The notes under the pieces were generated by a model. That model ran no database searches. It saw only the letters and a program-made list of their open reading frames with translations, and had not been told where the DNA came from. Below, piece by piece: positions 43,321 through 51,951 of a DNA stretch of 54,910 nucleotides; positions within the stretch are counted from its first letter, which is position 1; every line of letters starts with the position of its first letter. The DNA lies in contig JAHEYB010000018.1 of the NCBI GenBank assembly GCA_023251805.1, forward strand, positions 1 through 54,910. The letters are read 5' to 3'. Origin of the DNA: Bacteroidota bacterium. GTDB lineage: Bacteria; Bacteroidota; Bacteroidia; 2-12-FULL-35-15. The position numbers and the translations under genes were made by a program.

Positions 43321-44656
43321 TAGGCCTTTCAATTGTAATTTTAACACGTTTAATTTTTCTATTGTCGGCCGATTCAATTGTAAAGATTAAATTTTTAAAA
43401 GAAATTTTTTCATTTTTAGTAGGAATTCTTCCTTCAATTTCAATAATCAAACCGGCTAAACTATCCGATTCGCCTTTTGCTTCTTCAAAATCAGTGCGAT
43501 CAATTTCTAAAATTCTTGCAACATCGTTTAAGGCTGCTTTTCCTTCAAACACAAAATTATTTCCATCCAATTTCGAATACACCAAATCATCATCATCAAA
43601 TTCATCATTTATTTCTCCAACAATTTCTTCGATTACATCTTCCAGAGTAACAATGCCGGATGTGCCACCATATTCATCAACCACCACAGCCAAGTGAATT
43701 TTTTTATATTGAAATTCACGCAGTAAATCATCAATTTTTTTATTTTCAGGAACAAAAAATGGAGCGCGTACAATTGTTTGCCAATTAAAATTATCGGTTT
43801 CGTTTGTGTATTGCAATAAATCTTTTGTGTAAAGCACACCAACAATATTATCGAGTGTTTCTTTATAAATGGGAACACGAGAAAATCCGTAAGCAGTAAT
43901 ATCTGACAACAATTTTGTAAAACCTATTTTATGTTCAAAAGCAGTAACATGTGTGCGCGATTGCATAATTTGTTTCACATCGGTATTTCCGAACTTTACA
44001 ATTCCTTTTAAAATTTTATGATCCTCCTCCGGAATATCTTCATCAGAAGTTAAATCCAGGGCTTGAGACAATTCGTCTACCGAAATGCTATGCGATTTAG
44101 GTTTAATTACTTTGTCCAATAAAGAAGTAATAAAAATTAAAAACGAACTCAATGGATAAAACAATCGTTGTAAAATCAATACAAAATAGATGAGTCTGCG
44201 TGATGCTTTCAAAGGATTTTGAGTCGCATATATTTTAGGTGTTACTTCACCAATCAATAAAATTAAGAAGGTGACAGCAACAACCTGAATGATAAAACCT
44301 AAAGTTGGACTACCTGGAAAATTGAACCAACCTTCTGCTCCAAAAATAAATGAAGCATTGATAATAACAATTGCGATATTAATAAAGTTGATACTTATAA
44401 GAACCGTTGCTAATAAAAGTTTAGGCGCTTCAATAAGTTGAAGAATTTTTTGGTCGGATTTTGAATCGGATGTTTTTAATTCATCCATATCATTTGGACT
44501 GAGCGAAAAAAATGCAGATTCGGCAGCAGAAACTAAAGCAACAATTAACAGTAGTACAAAAATGGTACAAATTGCTACTAAAATGCTAAGGGAAAAAGGG
44601 TTTACAACAATGCTAAGCAAGGAAGAATTAAAAAGAAGGGTACTCGTGACGGCCAA
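43307..44656 (-). CDS. gldE: Gliding motility-associated protein GldE (HlyC/CorC family)
   Basis: 449 residues: N-terminal DUF21/CNNM domain with four membrane segments (about 20-190), a CBS pair (about 205-330, FSRVPIYKETLDNIVGVL and HLAVVVDEYGGTSGIVTLEDVIEEIVGEI), and a CorC-type C-terminal domain (about 345-435). The start is a TTG at 44656; no ATG or GTG of the same frame is nearby, so the N-terminus is uncertain. GldE is adjacent to gldD in gliding Bacteroidota and may be a cofactor of the motility/secretion machinery or an ion-transport relative. Confidence 0.88.
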   Translation of the reverse strand: MAVTSTLLFNSSLLSIVVNPFSLSILVAICTIFVLLLIVALVSAAESAFFSLSPNDMDELKTSDSKSDQKILQLIEAPKLLLATVLISINFINIAIVIINASFIFGAEGWFNFPGSPTLGFIIQVVAVTFLILLIGEVTPKIYATQNPLKASRRLIYFVLILQRLFYPLSSFLIFITSLLDKVIKPKSHSISVDELSQALDLTSDEDIPEEDHKILKGIVKFGNTDVKQIMQSRTHVTAFEHKIGFTKLLSDITAYGFSRVPIYKETLDNIVGVLYTKDLLQYTNETDNFNWQTIVRAPFFVPENKKIDDLLREFQYKKIHLAVVVDEYGGTSGIVTLEDVIEEIVGEINDEFDDDDLVYSKLDGNNFVFEGKAALNDVARILEIDRTDFEEAKGESDSLAGLIIEIEGRIPTKNEKISFKNLIFTIESADNRKIKRVKITIERPNDEE

Positions 44657-44688
44657 AATTATGGATATTAGTTAAACTTATATAATTG

Positions 44689-44696
44689 CAAAGATA
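44689..44696 (-). promoter_or_regulatory. -7 element (TATCTTTG) of gldE
   Basis: Plus-strand CAAAGATA reads TATCTTTG on the minus strand, 32 bp before the gldE start and within the ssb-gldE gap of 60 bp. Confidence 0.4.
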
Positions 44697-44716
44697 GTGC
44701 TTTGCAAATAAACGGA

Positions 44717-45121
44717 TTAAAAAGGAAGGTCGTCTCCCGTTTTGGGGCCATTGTTTCCGCTATCCTCGTTGGTTCCAGAGGCTGTGTTTTCCTTTTTACT
44801 TAAGATGGTGAACGTATCTCCAACCACTTCGGTAGAATAGCGTTTATGTCCTTCTTTATCGTCCCAGGAACGCGTTTTCAATTTTCCTTCGATATAAATG
44901 GTCATACCTTTTTTCAGATATTTTTCTGCTACTTCGGCCAAACCGCGCCAAACTACAACATTGTGCCATTCGGTTTGCTCCTGGCGCGTTCCTGTTTTAT
45001 CTTTATATACTTCGGATGTTGCCAATGAAAAACTTGCTACCGCAACTCCACCTTCTAAATGACGAACTTCAGGGTCTTTACCCAAATTACCAACCAATAT
45101 TACTTTATTAACGCCTGCCAT
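44717..45121 (-). CDS. ssb: Single-stranded DNA-binding protein
   Basis: 134 residues. OB-fold 1-105 ([61 protein letters not shown]), a short flexible linker and the acidic tip GDDLPF that recruits repair and replication proteins. Slightly shorter than E. coli SSB. It sits between mutY and gldE on the same strand. Confidence 0.95.
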   Translation of the reverse strand: MAGVNKVILVGNLGKDPEVRHLEGGVAVASFSLATSEVYKDKTGTRQEQTEWHNVVVWRGLAEVAEKYLKKGMTIYIEGKLKTRSWDDKEGHKRYSTEVVGDTFTILSKKENTASGTNEDSGNNGPKTGDDLPF

Positions 45122-45146
45122 AATTGAAAATTTATTTGAATAATCG

Positions 45147-45165
45147 TACCTATCGGTAGACAGGC
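45147..45165. repeat. Palindromic repeat copy upstream of ssb
   Basis: TACCTATCGGTAGACAGGC, a diverged copy of the element at 6765-6784 (shared core and ACAGG tail). Lies between mutY and ssb. Confidence 0.5.
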
Positions 45166-45201
45166 AAATATAATAAAACGAAGGGCTGAAAGCAATTAAT
45201 T

Positions 45202-46254
45202 TTATAGCTTATCTAGATATATTTCCACCAAGCGAGGAACAGCATATTTTCGGATATCCTTTTTCTTGATAATAAGCACATCTTTTGATAAAACTGCTTT
45301 TAGAGATTCTTTGGAATCTATTTCTATAAACCGGGCATAAATTTTTTGATGGCTGAGAATGTGTTTATATGGTTTTGAAACCGATTTGATTGAAAACTTA
45401 GTTTTGCCCAACAACTTTTTCCATTCAGGAGATTTGAACAATTGCTCTTCCGACAGTTCTTTTGTTGTTTCAATAAGAGGAAAGTCGTGCAGGTTGACCC
45501 AAATATCTTTTGCTGTTCGTTTTTGAATGGCGATACTTCCTTTCTGTCGGAATACGATATAATTAAAGTAACGATTTCTAACTTTTGTTTTTTTCTCTTT
45601 CACAGGCAAGTTGGCCACTTTTTTCTTCGCGAAAGCGTAGCAATGCATATTTATCGGACAAACAGAACAATCAGGATTAACAGGTTTGCATTGCAGAGAG
45701 CCAAGTTCCATTAACGCTTGATTGTGAGTTCCGGGATTTTTTTTGTCGATAAGCTCGTTCGCCAGCTTGTAAAATTCTTTTTTACCAAGACTACTATCAA
45801 TAGGTGTTTCTATTCCAAATACCCTTGAAAGCACACGGAATACGTTTCCATCCACAACAGCATGCGGTTTATTAAAGGCAAAGGACGCGATGGCGGCAGC
45901 GGTATAATCTCCCACACCTTTTAGGGAAAGAATATCATCATAAGAATCAGGAAACTTACCTTTATATACAGTATGAACTGTTTTGGCAGCAGTATGCAAA
46001 TTTCGGGCTCGGGAATAATAGCCCAGTCCTTGCCAGAGTTTCATGACTTTATCATTTTCGGCTTTGGCAAGATCTTTAACAGTAGGGAAGTTCTCTGCAA
46101 ACTTTAAATAATAAGCCATTCCTTGATCCACACGGGTTTGTTGCAAAATAATCTCCGAAAGCCATATTAAATAAGCATCTTTGGTATTTCGCCAGGGTAA
46201 ATTGCGTTTATTTAGTTCATACCAGGCAATTATTTTAGGTGAAAAATGCTTCAT
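45202..46254 (-). CDS. mutY: A/G-specific adenine glycosylase
   Basis: 350 residues. Catalytic Glu34 in [10 protein letters not shown], helix-hairpin-helix [15 protein letters not shown] (about 111-125), catalytic Asp135 in VVDGNV, and the 4Fe-4S ligands Cys189, Cys196, Cys199 and Cys205 (C-x6-C-x2-C-x5-C). The C-terminal NUDIX-like domain recognises 8-oxoguanine (about 230-345). Removes A mispaired with 8-oxoG. Divergent from the HU gene, with its start 142 bp away. Confidence 0.95.
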   Translation of the reverse strand: MKHFSPKIIAWYELNKRNLPWRNTKDAYLIWLSEIILQQTRVDQGMAYYLKFAENFPTVKDLAKAENDKVMKLWQGLGYYSRARNLHTAAKTVHTVYKGKFPDSYDDILSLKGVGDYTAAAIASFAFNKPHAVVDGNVFRVLSRVFGIETPIDSSLGKKEFYKLANELIDKKNPGTHNQALMELGSLQCKPVNPDCSVCPINMHCYAFAKKKVANLPVKEKKTKVRNRYFNYIVFRQKGSIAIQKRTAKDIWVNLHDFPLIETTKELSEEQLFKSPEWKKLLGKTKFSIKSVSKPYKHILSHQKIYARFIEIDSKESLKAVLSKDVLIIKKKDIRKYAVPRLVEIYLDKL

Positions 46255-46312
46255 TTCAGGGAATTATACGATGATTTTGTACTAAAATGCTTCGAAATTA
46301 CGATTAAAATTT

Positions 46313-46340
46313 TTGTTTGAAAATTAAAATACTATCTTTG
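46313..46340 (+). promoter_or_regulatory. Predicted promoter of the HU gene
   Basis: TTG at 46313-46315 and TATCTTTG at 46333-46340 with 17 bp between them, matching TTG-N17-TAnnTTTG of Flavobacterium/Bacteroides promoters. It precedes the ATG at 46397 by 56 bp. Confidence 0.65.
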
Positions 46341-46396
46341 CCTCCCGAAAAATTATTATTGTATTAATTGTTTGATTATAAATAGTTTATAGAAGT

Positions 46397-46696
46397 ATGA
46401 CAAAGGCAGACATCATTAACGACATTGCAGAAAAAACAGGAATTGAAAAAGTAGCAGTTCAGGCAAGTGTTGAAGCATTTATGAAATCAGTTAGAAACTC
46501 AATGGTGAGTGGAGAAAATGTTTATTTGAGAGGATTTGGAAGTTTCATCGTAAAAAGACGCGCTGAAAAAACAGGAAGAAATATTTCCAAAAACACAACC
46601 ATTATTATCCCGGCACATTATATCCCGGCTTTTAAACCGGCTAAAACTTTTGCTGAGAAAGTAAAGAAAAACGTTAAAAAGGAAATACCAGCATAA
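46397..46696 (+). CDS. HU/IHF family DNA-binding protein
   Basis: 99 residues; MTKADIINDIAEKTG at the start and NVYLRGFGSFIVKRRAEKTGRN in the beta-arm region are the HU pattern. The C-terminal tail is slightly longer (FAEKVKKNVKKEIPA). Bends and compacts DNA. Located between mutY and Rne/Rng as in other Bacteroidota. A word-repeat spacer follows. Confidence 0.93.
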   Translation: MTKADIINDIAEKTGIEKVAVQASVEAFMKSVRNSMVSGENVYLRGFGSFIVKRRAEKTGRNISKNTTIIIPAHYIPAFKPAKTFAEKVKKNVKKEIPA

Positions 46697-46699
46697 TAA

Positions 46700-46752
46700 T
46701 TCCAGATTTCAGATTTCAAATTATTTGCAATCTGGAATTTGAAATTTGAAAT
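46700..46752. repeat. Inverted word repeat between HU and TPR genes
   Basis: TTCCAGATTTCAGATTTCAA and TCTGGAATTTGAAATTTGAA form an approximate inverted pair of the AATTTGAAATTTGA family. Lies right after the HU stop. Confidence 0.7.
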
Positions 46753-46757
46753 TATAA

Positions 46758-47609
46758 ATGAAACTGAATAAAACTCAAATAGCAGTCGTTTCAGGTGCAT
46801 TAATACTTATCGTTCTTTTATTATTTGCAAACACCAAAATTCTTCCAAAAGAAGAAGCTGTTCCTTCATCGGAACATGCCAACCCTACTACACTTGGATT
46901 TACCAAAATGGTACAAAGTGCAATTGATGGTTTAGGTACCGATGAAAAAAAAGCAATTGCCAAATTGGATGAAGCCATAAAATCTTCGCCAAATAAAAAA
47001 GTTGCTTTCGAAAACATGATAAACATGTGGGACAGTTTAAAAAATCCTTCGGTTGCCGCATACTATATGGAGCAAGCTTCAATAGCATCACCAACCGAAA
47101 GCAATTGGTTAGAAGCAGCAAATCGCTATTACGCAGCAACTCGTTTTGTAGGAGAAGCAGAAAAACCATTATTATTTGGTAAGGCGATGGAAAGCTTTGA
47201 GCACGTTTTGCAACTGAATCCTAAAAATTTAGATGCGAAAATTAATTTAGCATCTTGTTATGTTGAAGGAAGTGCTGACCCAATGAAAGGAATTGGCATG
47301 TTGCGGGAGATTGAAAAAACAGACTCAAACAATGTAAATCTTCAATTGAATTTTGCATTTTTTTCAGAACGTTCAGGACAATGGCCAAAAGCAATCGCTC
47401 GATTTGAAAAAGTGTTGCGAATTCAGCCCGATTTTATTGAAGCCTATTTGCATCTAGCAGACGCTTATCAGCAGATGGGGAACAAAGAAAAAGCAATTGA
47501 GAGTTTAAAAAAGTATGTTTCGTTAGTTGATGACGTAACAATAAAAACAGAAGTACAAGAGTATATAAATAAATTAACCACTGAGGAAACTCATGGTCAC
47601 ACACAATAA
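46758..47609 (+). CDS. Membrane-anchored TPR protein
   Basis: 283 residues. One N-terminal membrane segment (about 8-26) places the rest in the periplasm. TPR-like helical pairs fill about 85-270 (LFGKAMESFEHVLQLNPKNL, AIARFEKVLRIQPDFIEAYL, AYQQMGNKEKAIESLKKYV). Ends HGHTQ. A scaffold for protein assembly is the usual role; the partner is unknown. It is the gene immediately before the bS22-like gene and Rne/Rng. Confidence 0.82.
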   Translation: MKLNKTQIAVVSGALILIVLLLFANTKILPKEEAVPSSEHANPTTLGFTKMVQSAIDGLGTDEKKAIAKLDEAIKSSPNKKVAFENMINMWDSLKNPSVAAYYMEQASIASPTESNWLEAANRYYAATRFVGEAEKPLLFGKAMESFEHVLQLNPKNLDAKINLASCYVEGSADPMKGIGMLREIEKTDSNNVNLQLNFAFFSERSGQWPKAIARFEKVLRIQPDFIEAYLHLADAYQQMGNKEKAIESLKKYVSLVDDVTIKTEVQEYINKLTTEETHGHTQ

Positions 47610-47639
47610 ACGGATTTATAAACATTAAACATTTAAGTC

Positions 47640-47729
47640 ATGCCAAGCGGTAAAAAAAGAAAAAGACATAAAATGGCTACTCACAAACGTAAAAAGCGTT
47701 TGAGAAAAAACAGACATAAGAAAAAATAA
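47640..47729 (+). CDS. bS22-like (AURKAIP1/COX24 family) 30S ribosomal protein
   Basis: 29 residues starting at ATG 47640, 30 bp after the TPR stop. It is strongly basic: MPSGKKRKRHKM, then ATHKRKKRLRKNRHKKK. The spacing KRKRHKM-x3-KRKKRLRKNR matches the KRRKRM-x3-HRKLLRRTR pattern of the bacterial bS22 and mitochondrial mS38 (AURKAIP1) proteins. Standard gene finders with a length limit would miss it. A terminator begins at its stop codon, so it ends the HU-TPR transcript. Confidence 0.82.
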   Translation: MPSGKKRKRHKMATHKRKKRLRKNRHKKK

Positions 47730-47750
47730 TTCCTTTCGGGGATTATTTTT
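47721..47750 (+). terminator. Terminator after the bS22-like gene
   Basis: AAATAATTCC (47724-47733) pairs with GGGATTATTT (47739-47748) with one G-U pair, loop TTTCG, then T run. It overlaps the bS22-like stop codon. Confidence 0.8.
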
Positions 47751-47890
47751 AAATATGTGATTAACAGCGTCATTTTACAGAATGGAAACTAAATTTCTAT
47801 TCTGTTTATTAGCACACGTCTGTTTGTTTTCTTTTCTCCTGATTACTCCGGACGAAATCTAAACCACAATCAAATTATTAAAATGATCCG

Positions 47891-47906
47891 TCCCGAATTC
47901 TCGGGA
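47891..47906. repeat. Palindromic repeat TCCCGA-ATTC-TCGGGA
   Basis: Same core as at 38107-38120, here with 6-bp arms. It lies 32-47 bp before the GTG start of the Rne/Rng gene. Confidence 0.6.
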
Positions 47907-47937
47907 AGGACATTGTATTTATTTAAAAAACTTTAGA

Positions 47938-49491
47938 GTGAACAGCGAATTAATTATTGATTCAACACCCTCCGAAGTTGTTATTGCACTATTAAATGAT
48001 AAACGATTAGTAGAACTTAATCGTGAAAAAAGCAACAATAACTTTTCAGTTGGTGACATTTATCTGGGACGAGTAAAAAAAGTAATGCCCGGTTTAAATG
48101 CAGCCTTTGTGGATGTTGGATACGAAAAAGATGCATTTTTGCATTACCTGGATTTGGGGCCTCAGGCCGCATCATTCGGGAAATACACCAAAGCGGTGCA
48201 AACAGGGAAACAAACGACTTCCAACTTAATGTATTTTAAGTTCGAAAATGATATTCCCAAAGATGGTAAAATTGGTAGCGTAATCAATTCCAATCAACAA
48301 ATTTTGGTTCAAATAGCCAAAGAACCTATCTCTACAAAAGGTCCCAGAATTACCACCGAAATTTCATTAGCCGGACGTTATTTAGTCCTTATTCCTTTTT
48401 CAGATAAAATATCGGTTTCTCAAAAAATAAAAACCAACGATGAAAAGTCGCGTTTGAAAAAACTCATCGCGAGCATCAAACCAAAAAACTTTGGAGTTAT
48501 TATTCGTACCGTTGCAGAAGGAAAAAGTGTTGCAGATTTAGATGGCGACTTAAATGATTTGGTAAAGAAGTGGGACATTTGTTACGAAGCATTAAAAACT
48601 GCTCAACCACCACAAAAAGTATTGGGTGAACTTGATAGAACTTCTGCTATTTTGCGCGATTTGCTAAATGCAAGTTTTAACAGCATTCACATTAACGACC
48701 AGGCATTGTATGAGGAAACAAAATCATACCTTCATACCATTGCTCCCGACAAAGAAGATATTTTAAAACTTTATAAGGGCACTACTCCTATCTTCGATAA
48801 TTTTGGTGTCGACCGCCAAATCAAAGGATTGTTTGGAAAAACAGTTACGATGAAAAGTGGCGGTTACTTAATTGTTGAACACACCGAAGCCTTACACGTT
48901 ATTGATGTAAACAGTGGAAATAGAGCAAAATCGGATAATTCACAAGAAACAAATGCGCTAGAAGTAAATTTGGAAGCGGCAGTTGAAGTTGCCCGTCAGT
49001 TACGCTTACGCGATATGGGTGGAATTATTGTTGTTGATTTTATTGATTTACATTCTGCAGAAAATCGCAAACTATTATACGAGAAAATTCGCGATGAAAT
49101 GTCGAAAGACCGTGCGAAGCATAATATTTTACCTCCTAGTAAATTCGGGCTTATCCAAATCACTCGCCAACGTGTTCGCCCTGAAATGAACATTGTAACG
49201 GTAGAAAAATGTCCTACTTGTAATGGCAGTGGCGAAATTCAGGCAAGTATTATATTAATTGACCAGATAGAAAATAACCTTCGTTATATTTTAAAAGAAC
49301 AAAACGAAAAAAATATCACTCTTTGTGTTCATCCATATTTAGAAGCATACATCACAAAAGGGGTTTTCTCTTCTTTGAAACGCAAATGGGGTAAAAAATA
49401 TGGTCGCAAATTTAAAGTTCGTGCTGTTTCATCTTATACTTTCCTTGAATATCATTTTATGAATCAAAATGAGGATGAGATAAAAATTTAG
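47938..49491 (+). CDS. rng: Rne/Rng family ribonuclease
   Basis: 517 residues from a GTG at 47938. S1 RNA-binding domain about 35-125 (GDIYLGRVKKVMPGLNAAFVD), then the RNase H-like/DNase I-like catalytic core with Mg ligands Asp323 (HVIDVNSG) and Asp367 (IIVVDFIDL), 44 residues apart as in RNase E, and the zinc-link cysteines C425 and C428 (KCPTCNGSG). The length and lack of a long C-terminal scaffold fit RNase G rather than RNase E. Processes rRNA and mRNA. The palindrome 40 bp upstream may regulate it. Confidence 0.93.
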   Translation: MNSELIIDSTPSEVVIALLNDKRLVELNREKSNNNFSVGDIYLGRVKKVMPGLNAAFVDVGYEKDAFLHYLDLGPQAASFGKYTKAVQTGKQTTSNLMYFKFENDIPKDGKIGSVINSNQQILVQIAKEPISTKGPRITTEISLAGRYLVLIPFSDKISVSQKIKTNDEKSRLKKLIASIKPKNFGVIIRTVAEGKSVADLDGDLNDLVKKWDICYEALKTAQPPQKVLGELDRTSAILRDLLNASFNSIHINDQALYEETKSYLHTIAPDKEDILKLYKGTTPIFDNFGVDRQIKGLFGKTVTMKSGGYLIVEHTEALHVIDVNSGNRAKSDNSQETNALEVNLEAAVEVARQLRLRDMGGIIVVDFIDLHSAENRKLLYEKIRDEMSKDRAKHNILPPSKFGLIQITRQRVRPEMNIVTVEKCPTCNGSGEIQASIILIDQIENNLRYILKEQNEKNITLCVHPYLEAYITKGVFSSLKRKWGKKYGRKFKVRAVSSYTFLEYHFMNQNEDEIKI

Positions 49492-49536
49492 TTGTTGGTT
49501 ATTAGTTGTTGGTTGTTAGATATTAGATGTTAGACG
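49491..49536. repeat. Word repeat after Rne/Rng (TTGTTGGTTATTAG family)
   Basis: GTTGTTGGTTATTAGTTG and GGTTGTTAGATATTAG, then TGTTAGA: diverged direct copies of a TTGTTGGTTATTAG word at the gene border. Confidence 0.5.
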
Positions 49537-49568
49537 AAACGTTCTGTTGAAATACAGAGCGTTTTTGT
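49535..49568 (+). terminator. Terminator after Rne/Rng
   Basis: AACGTTCTGT pairs with ACAGAGCGTT (one G-U pair) around TGAAAT, followed by a T run. 45 bp after the stop. Confidence 0.8.
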
Positions 49569-49576
49569 TTTTAGAT

Positions 49577-49584
49577 TACCTTTG
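49577..49584 (+). promoter_or_regulatory. -7 element (TACCTTTG) of the CocE gene
   Basis: Exact TAnnTTTG match 20 bp before the ATG at 49605. No TTG at the expected distance upstream. Confidence 0.4.
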
Positions 49585-49604
49585 ATAAAATACAAATCAT
49601 TTAT

Positions 49605-51494
49605 ATGAAAAAAATTCTCTTCTCATTTTTATTCCTGCATACATTAAATTGCATTCATGCGCAAGTAATCAATCAAGACTCTGTTTATTTTGTTACCAAC
49701 TATTACAAAATAGAGCGCAGCATTCCAATGCGAGATGGTGTAAAATTATTTACTTCTATTTACATTCCAAAAGATGCTACTAAAAAGTATCCCATCATGA
49801 TGACAAGAACACCATATTCATGTGCTCCTTACGGTGAAGATAAATTTCGAAATTTTTGGACAAGAAACACAAAAGAATATTTCAAACAAGGTTACATTAT
49901 TGTGTATCAGGATGTCCGTGGAGCCTATATGAGTGAAGGTGTTTATGAAGATATTCGTCCGTATATACCAAATAAAAAATCCAAAAAAGACGTTGATGAA
50001 GCGAGTGATACATATGACGCGATCGATTGGATGATAAAAAATATTCCGACAAACAACGGAAATGTTGGAGTAAGTGGTATTTCGTATCCCGGTTTTTATT
50101 CAACTATGGCTGCACTTTGTGGTCATCCTGCATTAAAAGCTGTTAGTCCGCAAGCACCTGTTACCGACTGGTTTATTGGTGATGACGTGCATCACAAAGG
50201 TGCATTTTTTGTGATGGATGATTTTGATTTTGATTATTCTTTTGGCGTTCCTCGTCCAAAACCAACCACAAAAGATGGCCGCGATTTTATATATCCAACA
50301 CCCGACAATTATGATTTCTTTTTGAAAGTGGGAACATTAAAAAATCTTACTAAGTTGTACATGGGTGATTCCATGAAATTTTGGAACGATGAAATGAATC
50401 ATTCAAATTATGATGCATTCTGGAAAGAACATACAGTAACCTATCATTTAAAAAACATCAAGCCAGCCGTACTAATCACAGGTGGTTTATTTGATGCTGA
50501 AGATTGCTGGGGTGCTTGGAACACCTATAAAACAATAGAAAAAAACAGTCCAAAAACAAATAACAAATTAATTATGGGCCCTTGGATTCATGGCGGGTGG
50601 GCAAAAACTGATGGTAGTCGTTTAGGAAATATTGAATTCGGAAAAGGTAATTCGGATTACTATTATAAAAACATTGAAATGCCTTTCTTCAATTATTATT
50701 TAAAAGGTGAAGGTGATGCAAACAAAATTGCAGAAGCAACGATTTTTATTACAGGAGAAAATAAATGGAACACCTTTACAGAATGGCCACCAAAAAATGT
50801 AGAAATAAAACCAATATATTTGAAAGAAAATGGAGGTTTATCTTTTACAAAATCAACATTGTCAAATGCTTTTTCTGATTATGTGAGTGATCCTGCGAAG
50901 CCTGTTCCTTATACAGAAGATGTACATTTGCATCGCACCCGTGAATATATGAGTGACGACCAGCGTTTTGCAGCGCGAAGAACAGATGTGATTGTTTTTT
51001 CTACTGATACGCTTACAACTGATATAACGCTTGCTGGGCCGGTGATTGCAAATTTATTGGCAAGTATTTCTACAACAGATGCTGATTTTGTAGTAAAGTT
51101 GATTGACGTTTTTCCAAACAATTTTAAGTATTCTGAAGAAGATAAATATCCAATGGGAGGATATCAAATGTTAGTTCGCGGAGAAGTATTGCGTGGTAAA
51201 TTCAGAAACAGTTTTATTCCCGGTGATTCGATAGGGAAAAATCCGGAGCCATTTGTTCCAAATAAAATTACAGAAGTTAGTTTTGAATTGCCAGACGTAG
51301 CACATACTTTCCTAAAAGGTCATAAAATAATGATACAAATACAAAGCAGCTGGTTTCCTTTGGTAGATAGGAATCCACAACAATTTTTAGATATTTATCA
51401 TTGTGATGAAAAAGATTTTATCAAATCAACTATCAAAATCTATCATGATGCTACAAATGCTTCCAGTATTTTATTACCTATCCTAAAAAAATAA
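49605..51494 (+). CDS. CocE/NonD-type alpha/beta hydrolase (X-Pro dipeptidyl-peptidase S15)
   Basis: 629 residues. Signal peptide 1-20 (ends IHAQ). Alpha/beta-hydrolase with nucleophile Ser160 in GISYPG, Asp297 in GGLFDAED and His329 in GPWIHGGW; C-terminal jelly roll about 410-625 (VIVFSTDTLTTDITLAGP). The family includes X-Pro peptidases, cocaine esterases and glutaryl-7-ACA acylases, so the reaction is an ester or amide hydrolysis at a Pro/acyl site outside the cytoplasm. It is followed 3 bp later by a DUF1304 gene. Confidence 0.9.
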   Translation: MKKILFSFLFLHTLNCIHAQVINQDSVYFVTNYYKIERSIPMRDGVKLFTSIYIPKDATKKYPIMMTRTPYSCAPYGEDKFRNFWTRNTKEYFKQGYIIVYQDVRGAYMSEGVYEDIRPYIPNKKSKKDVDEASDTYDAIDWMIKNIPTNNGNVGVSGISYPGFYSTMAALCGHPALKAVSPQAPVTDWFIGDDVHHKGAFFVMDDFDFDYSFGVPRPKPTTKDGRDFIYPTPDNYDFFLKVGTLKNLTKLYMGDSMKFWNDEMNHSNYDAFWKEHTVTYHLKNIKPAVLITGGLFDAEDCWGAWNTYKTIEKNSPKTNNKLIMGPWIHGGWAKTDGSRLGNIEFGKGNSDYYYKNIEMPFFNYYLKGEGDANKIAEATIFITGENKWNTFTEWPPKNVEIKPIYLKENGGLSFTKSTLSNAFSDYVSDPAKPVPYTEDVHLHRTREYMSDDQRFAARRTDVIVFSTDTLTTDITLAGPVIANLLASISTTDADFVVKLIDVFPNNFKYSEEDKYPMGGYQMLVRGEVLRGKFRNSFIPGDSIGKNPEPFVPNKITEVSFELPDVAHTFLKGHKIMIQIQSSWFPLVDRNPQQFLDIYHCDEKDFIKSTIKIYHDATNASSILLPILKK

Positions 51495-51497
51495 ATT

Positions 51498-51857
51498 ATG
51501 GCATTGGCAATCAATATTATTATTGGAATTGTTGCGCTTCTGCACTTCTATTTTTTGTGGTTAGAGATGTTTGTTTGGACAACCAGAGGAAAAAAAGTTT
51601 TTAAAAATTTTCCGGAAGACTTATTTGAAAAAACAAAAGTATTAGCAGCGAATCAAGGATTGTATAATGGCTTTTTAGGTGCGGGATTGGTTTGGTCTAT
51701 ACTTATCGACAACATGCTTTGGGCCAAAAATGTGTCTGTTTTTTTTCTAGGATGTGTATTGGTTGCTGCTGTTTATGGGGCATTTACAGTCGACAAAAAA
51801 ATATTTTTTGTGCAAGGATTGCTGCCATTGATTGCGTTGGTTATGATTTTATTATAG
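51498..51857 (+). CDS. DUF1304 membrane protein
   Basis: 119 residues with four hydrophobic segments; MALAINIIIGIVALLHFYFLWLEMF at the start and NQGLYNGFLGAGLVW near 55-69 match DUF1304 (segments given in parts only). Function unknown, inner membrane. It starts 3 bp after the CocE stop and is probably co-transcribed; it converges with the RDD gene 94 bp away. Confidence 0.85.
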   Translation: MALAINIIIGIVALLHFYFLWLEMFVWTTRGKKVFKNFPEDLFEKTKVLAANQGLYNGFLGAGLVWSILIDNMLWAKNVSVFFLGCVLVAAVYGAFTVDKKIFFVQGLLPLIALVMILL

Positions 51858-51951
51858 ATGGGCCACTTCTACGGAGCTATATAATAATAAAATCCGTTTT
51901 AATCCTTTTTTTCCGTATCCCCTGCTTACTGTCAAGCGGGTTCGCGTTCCA

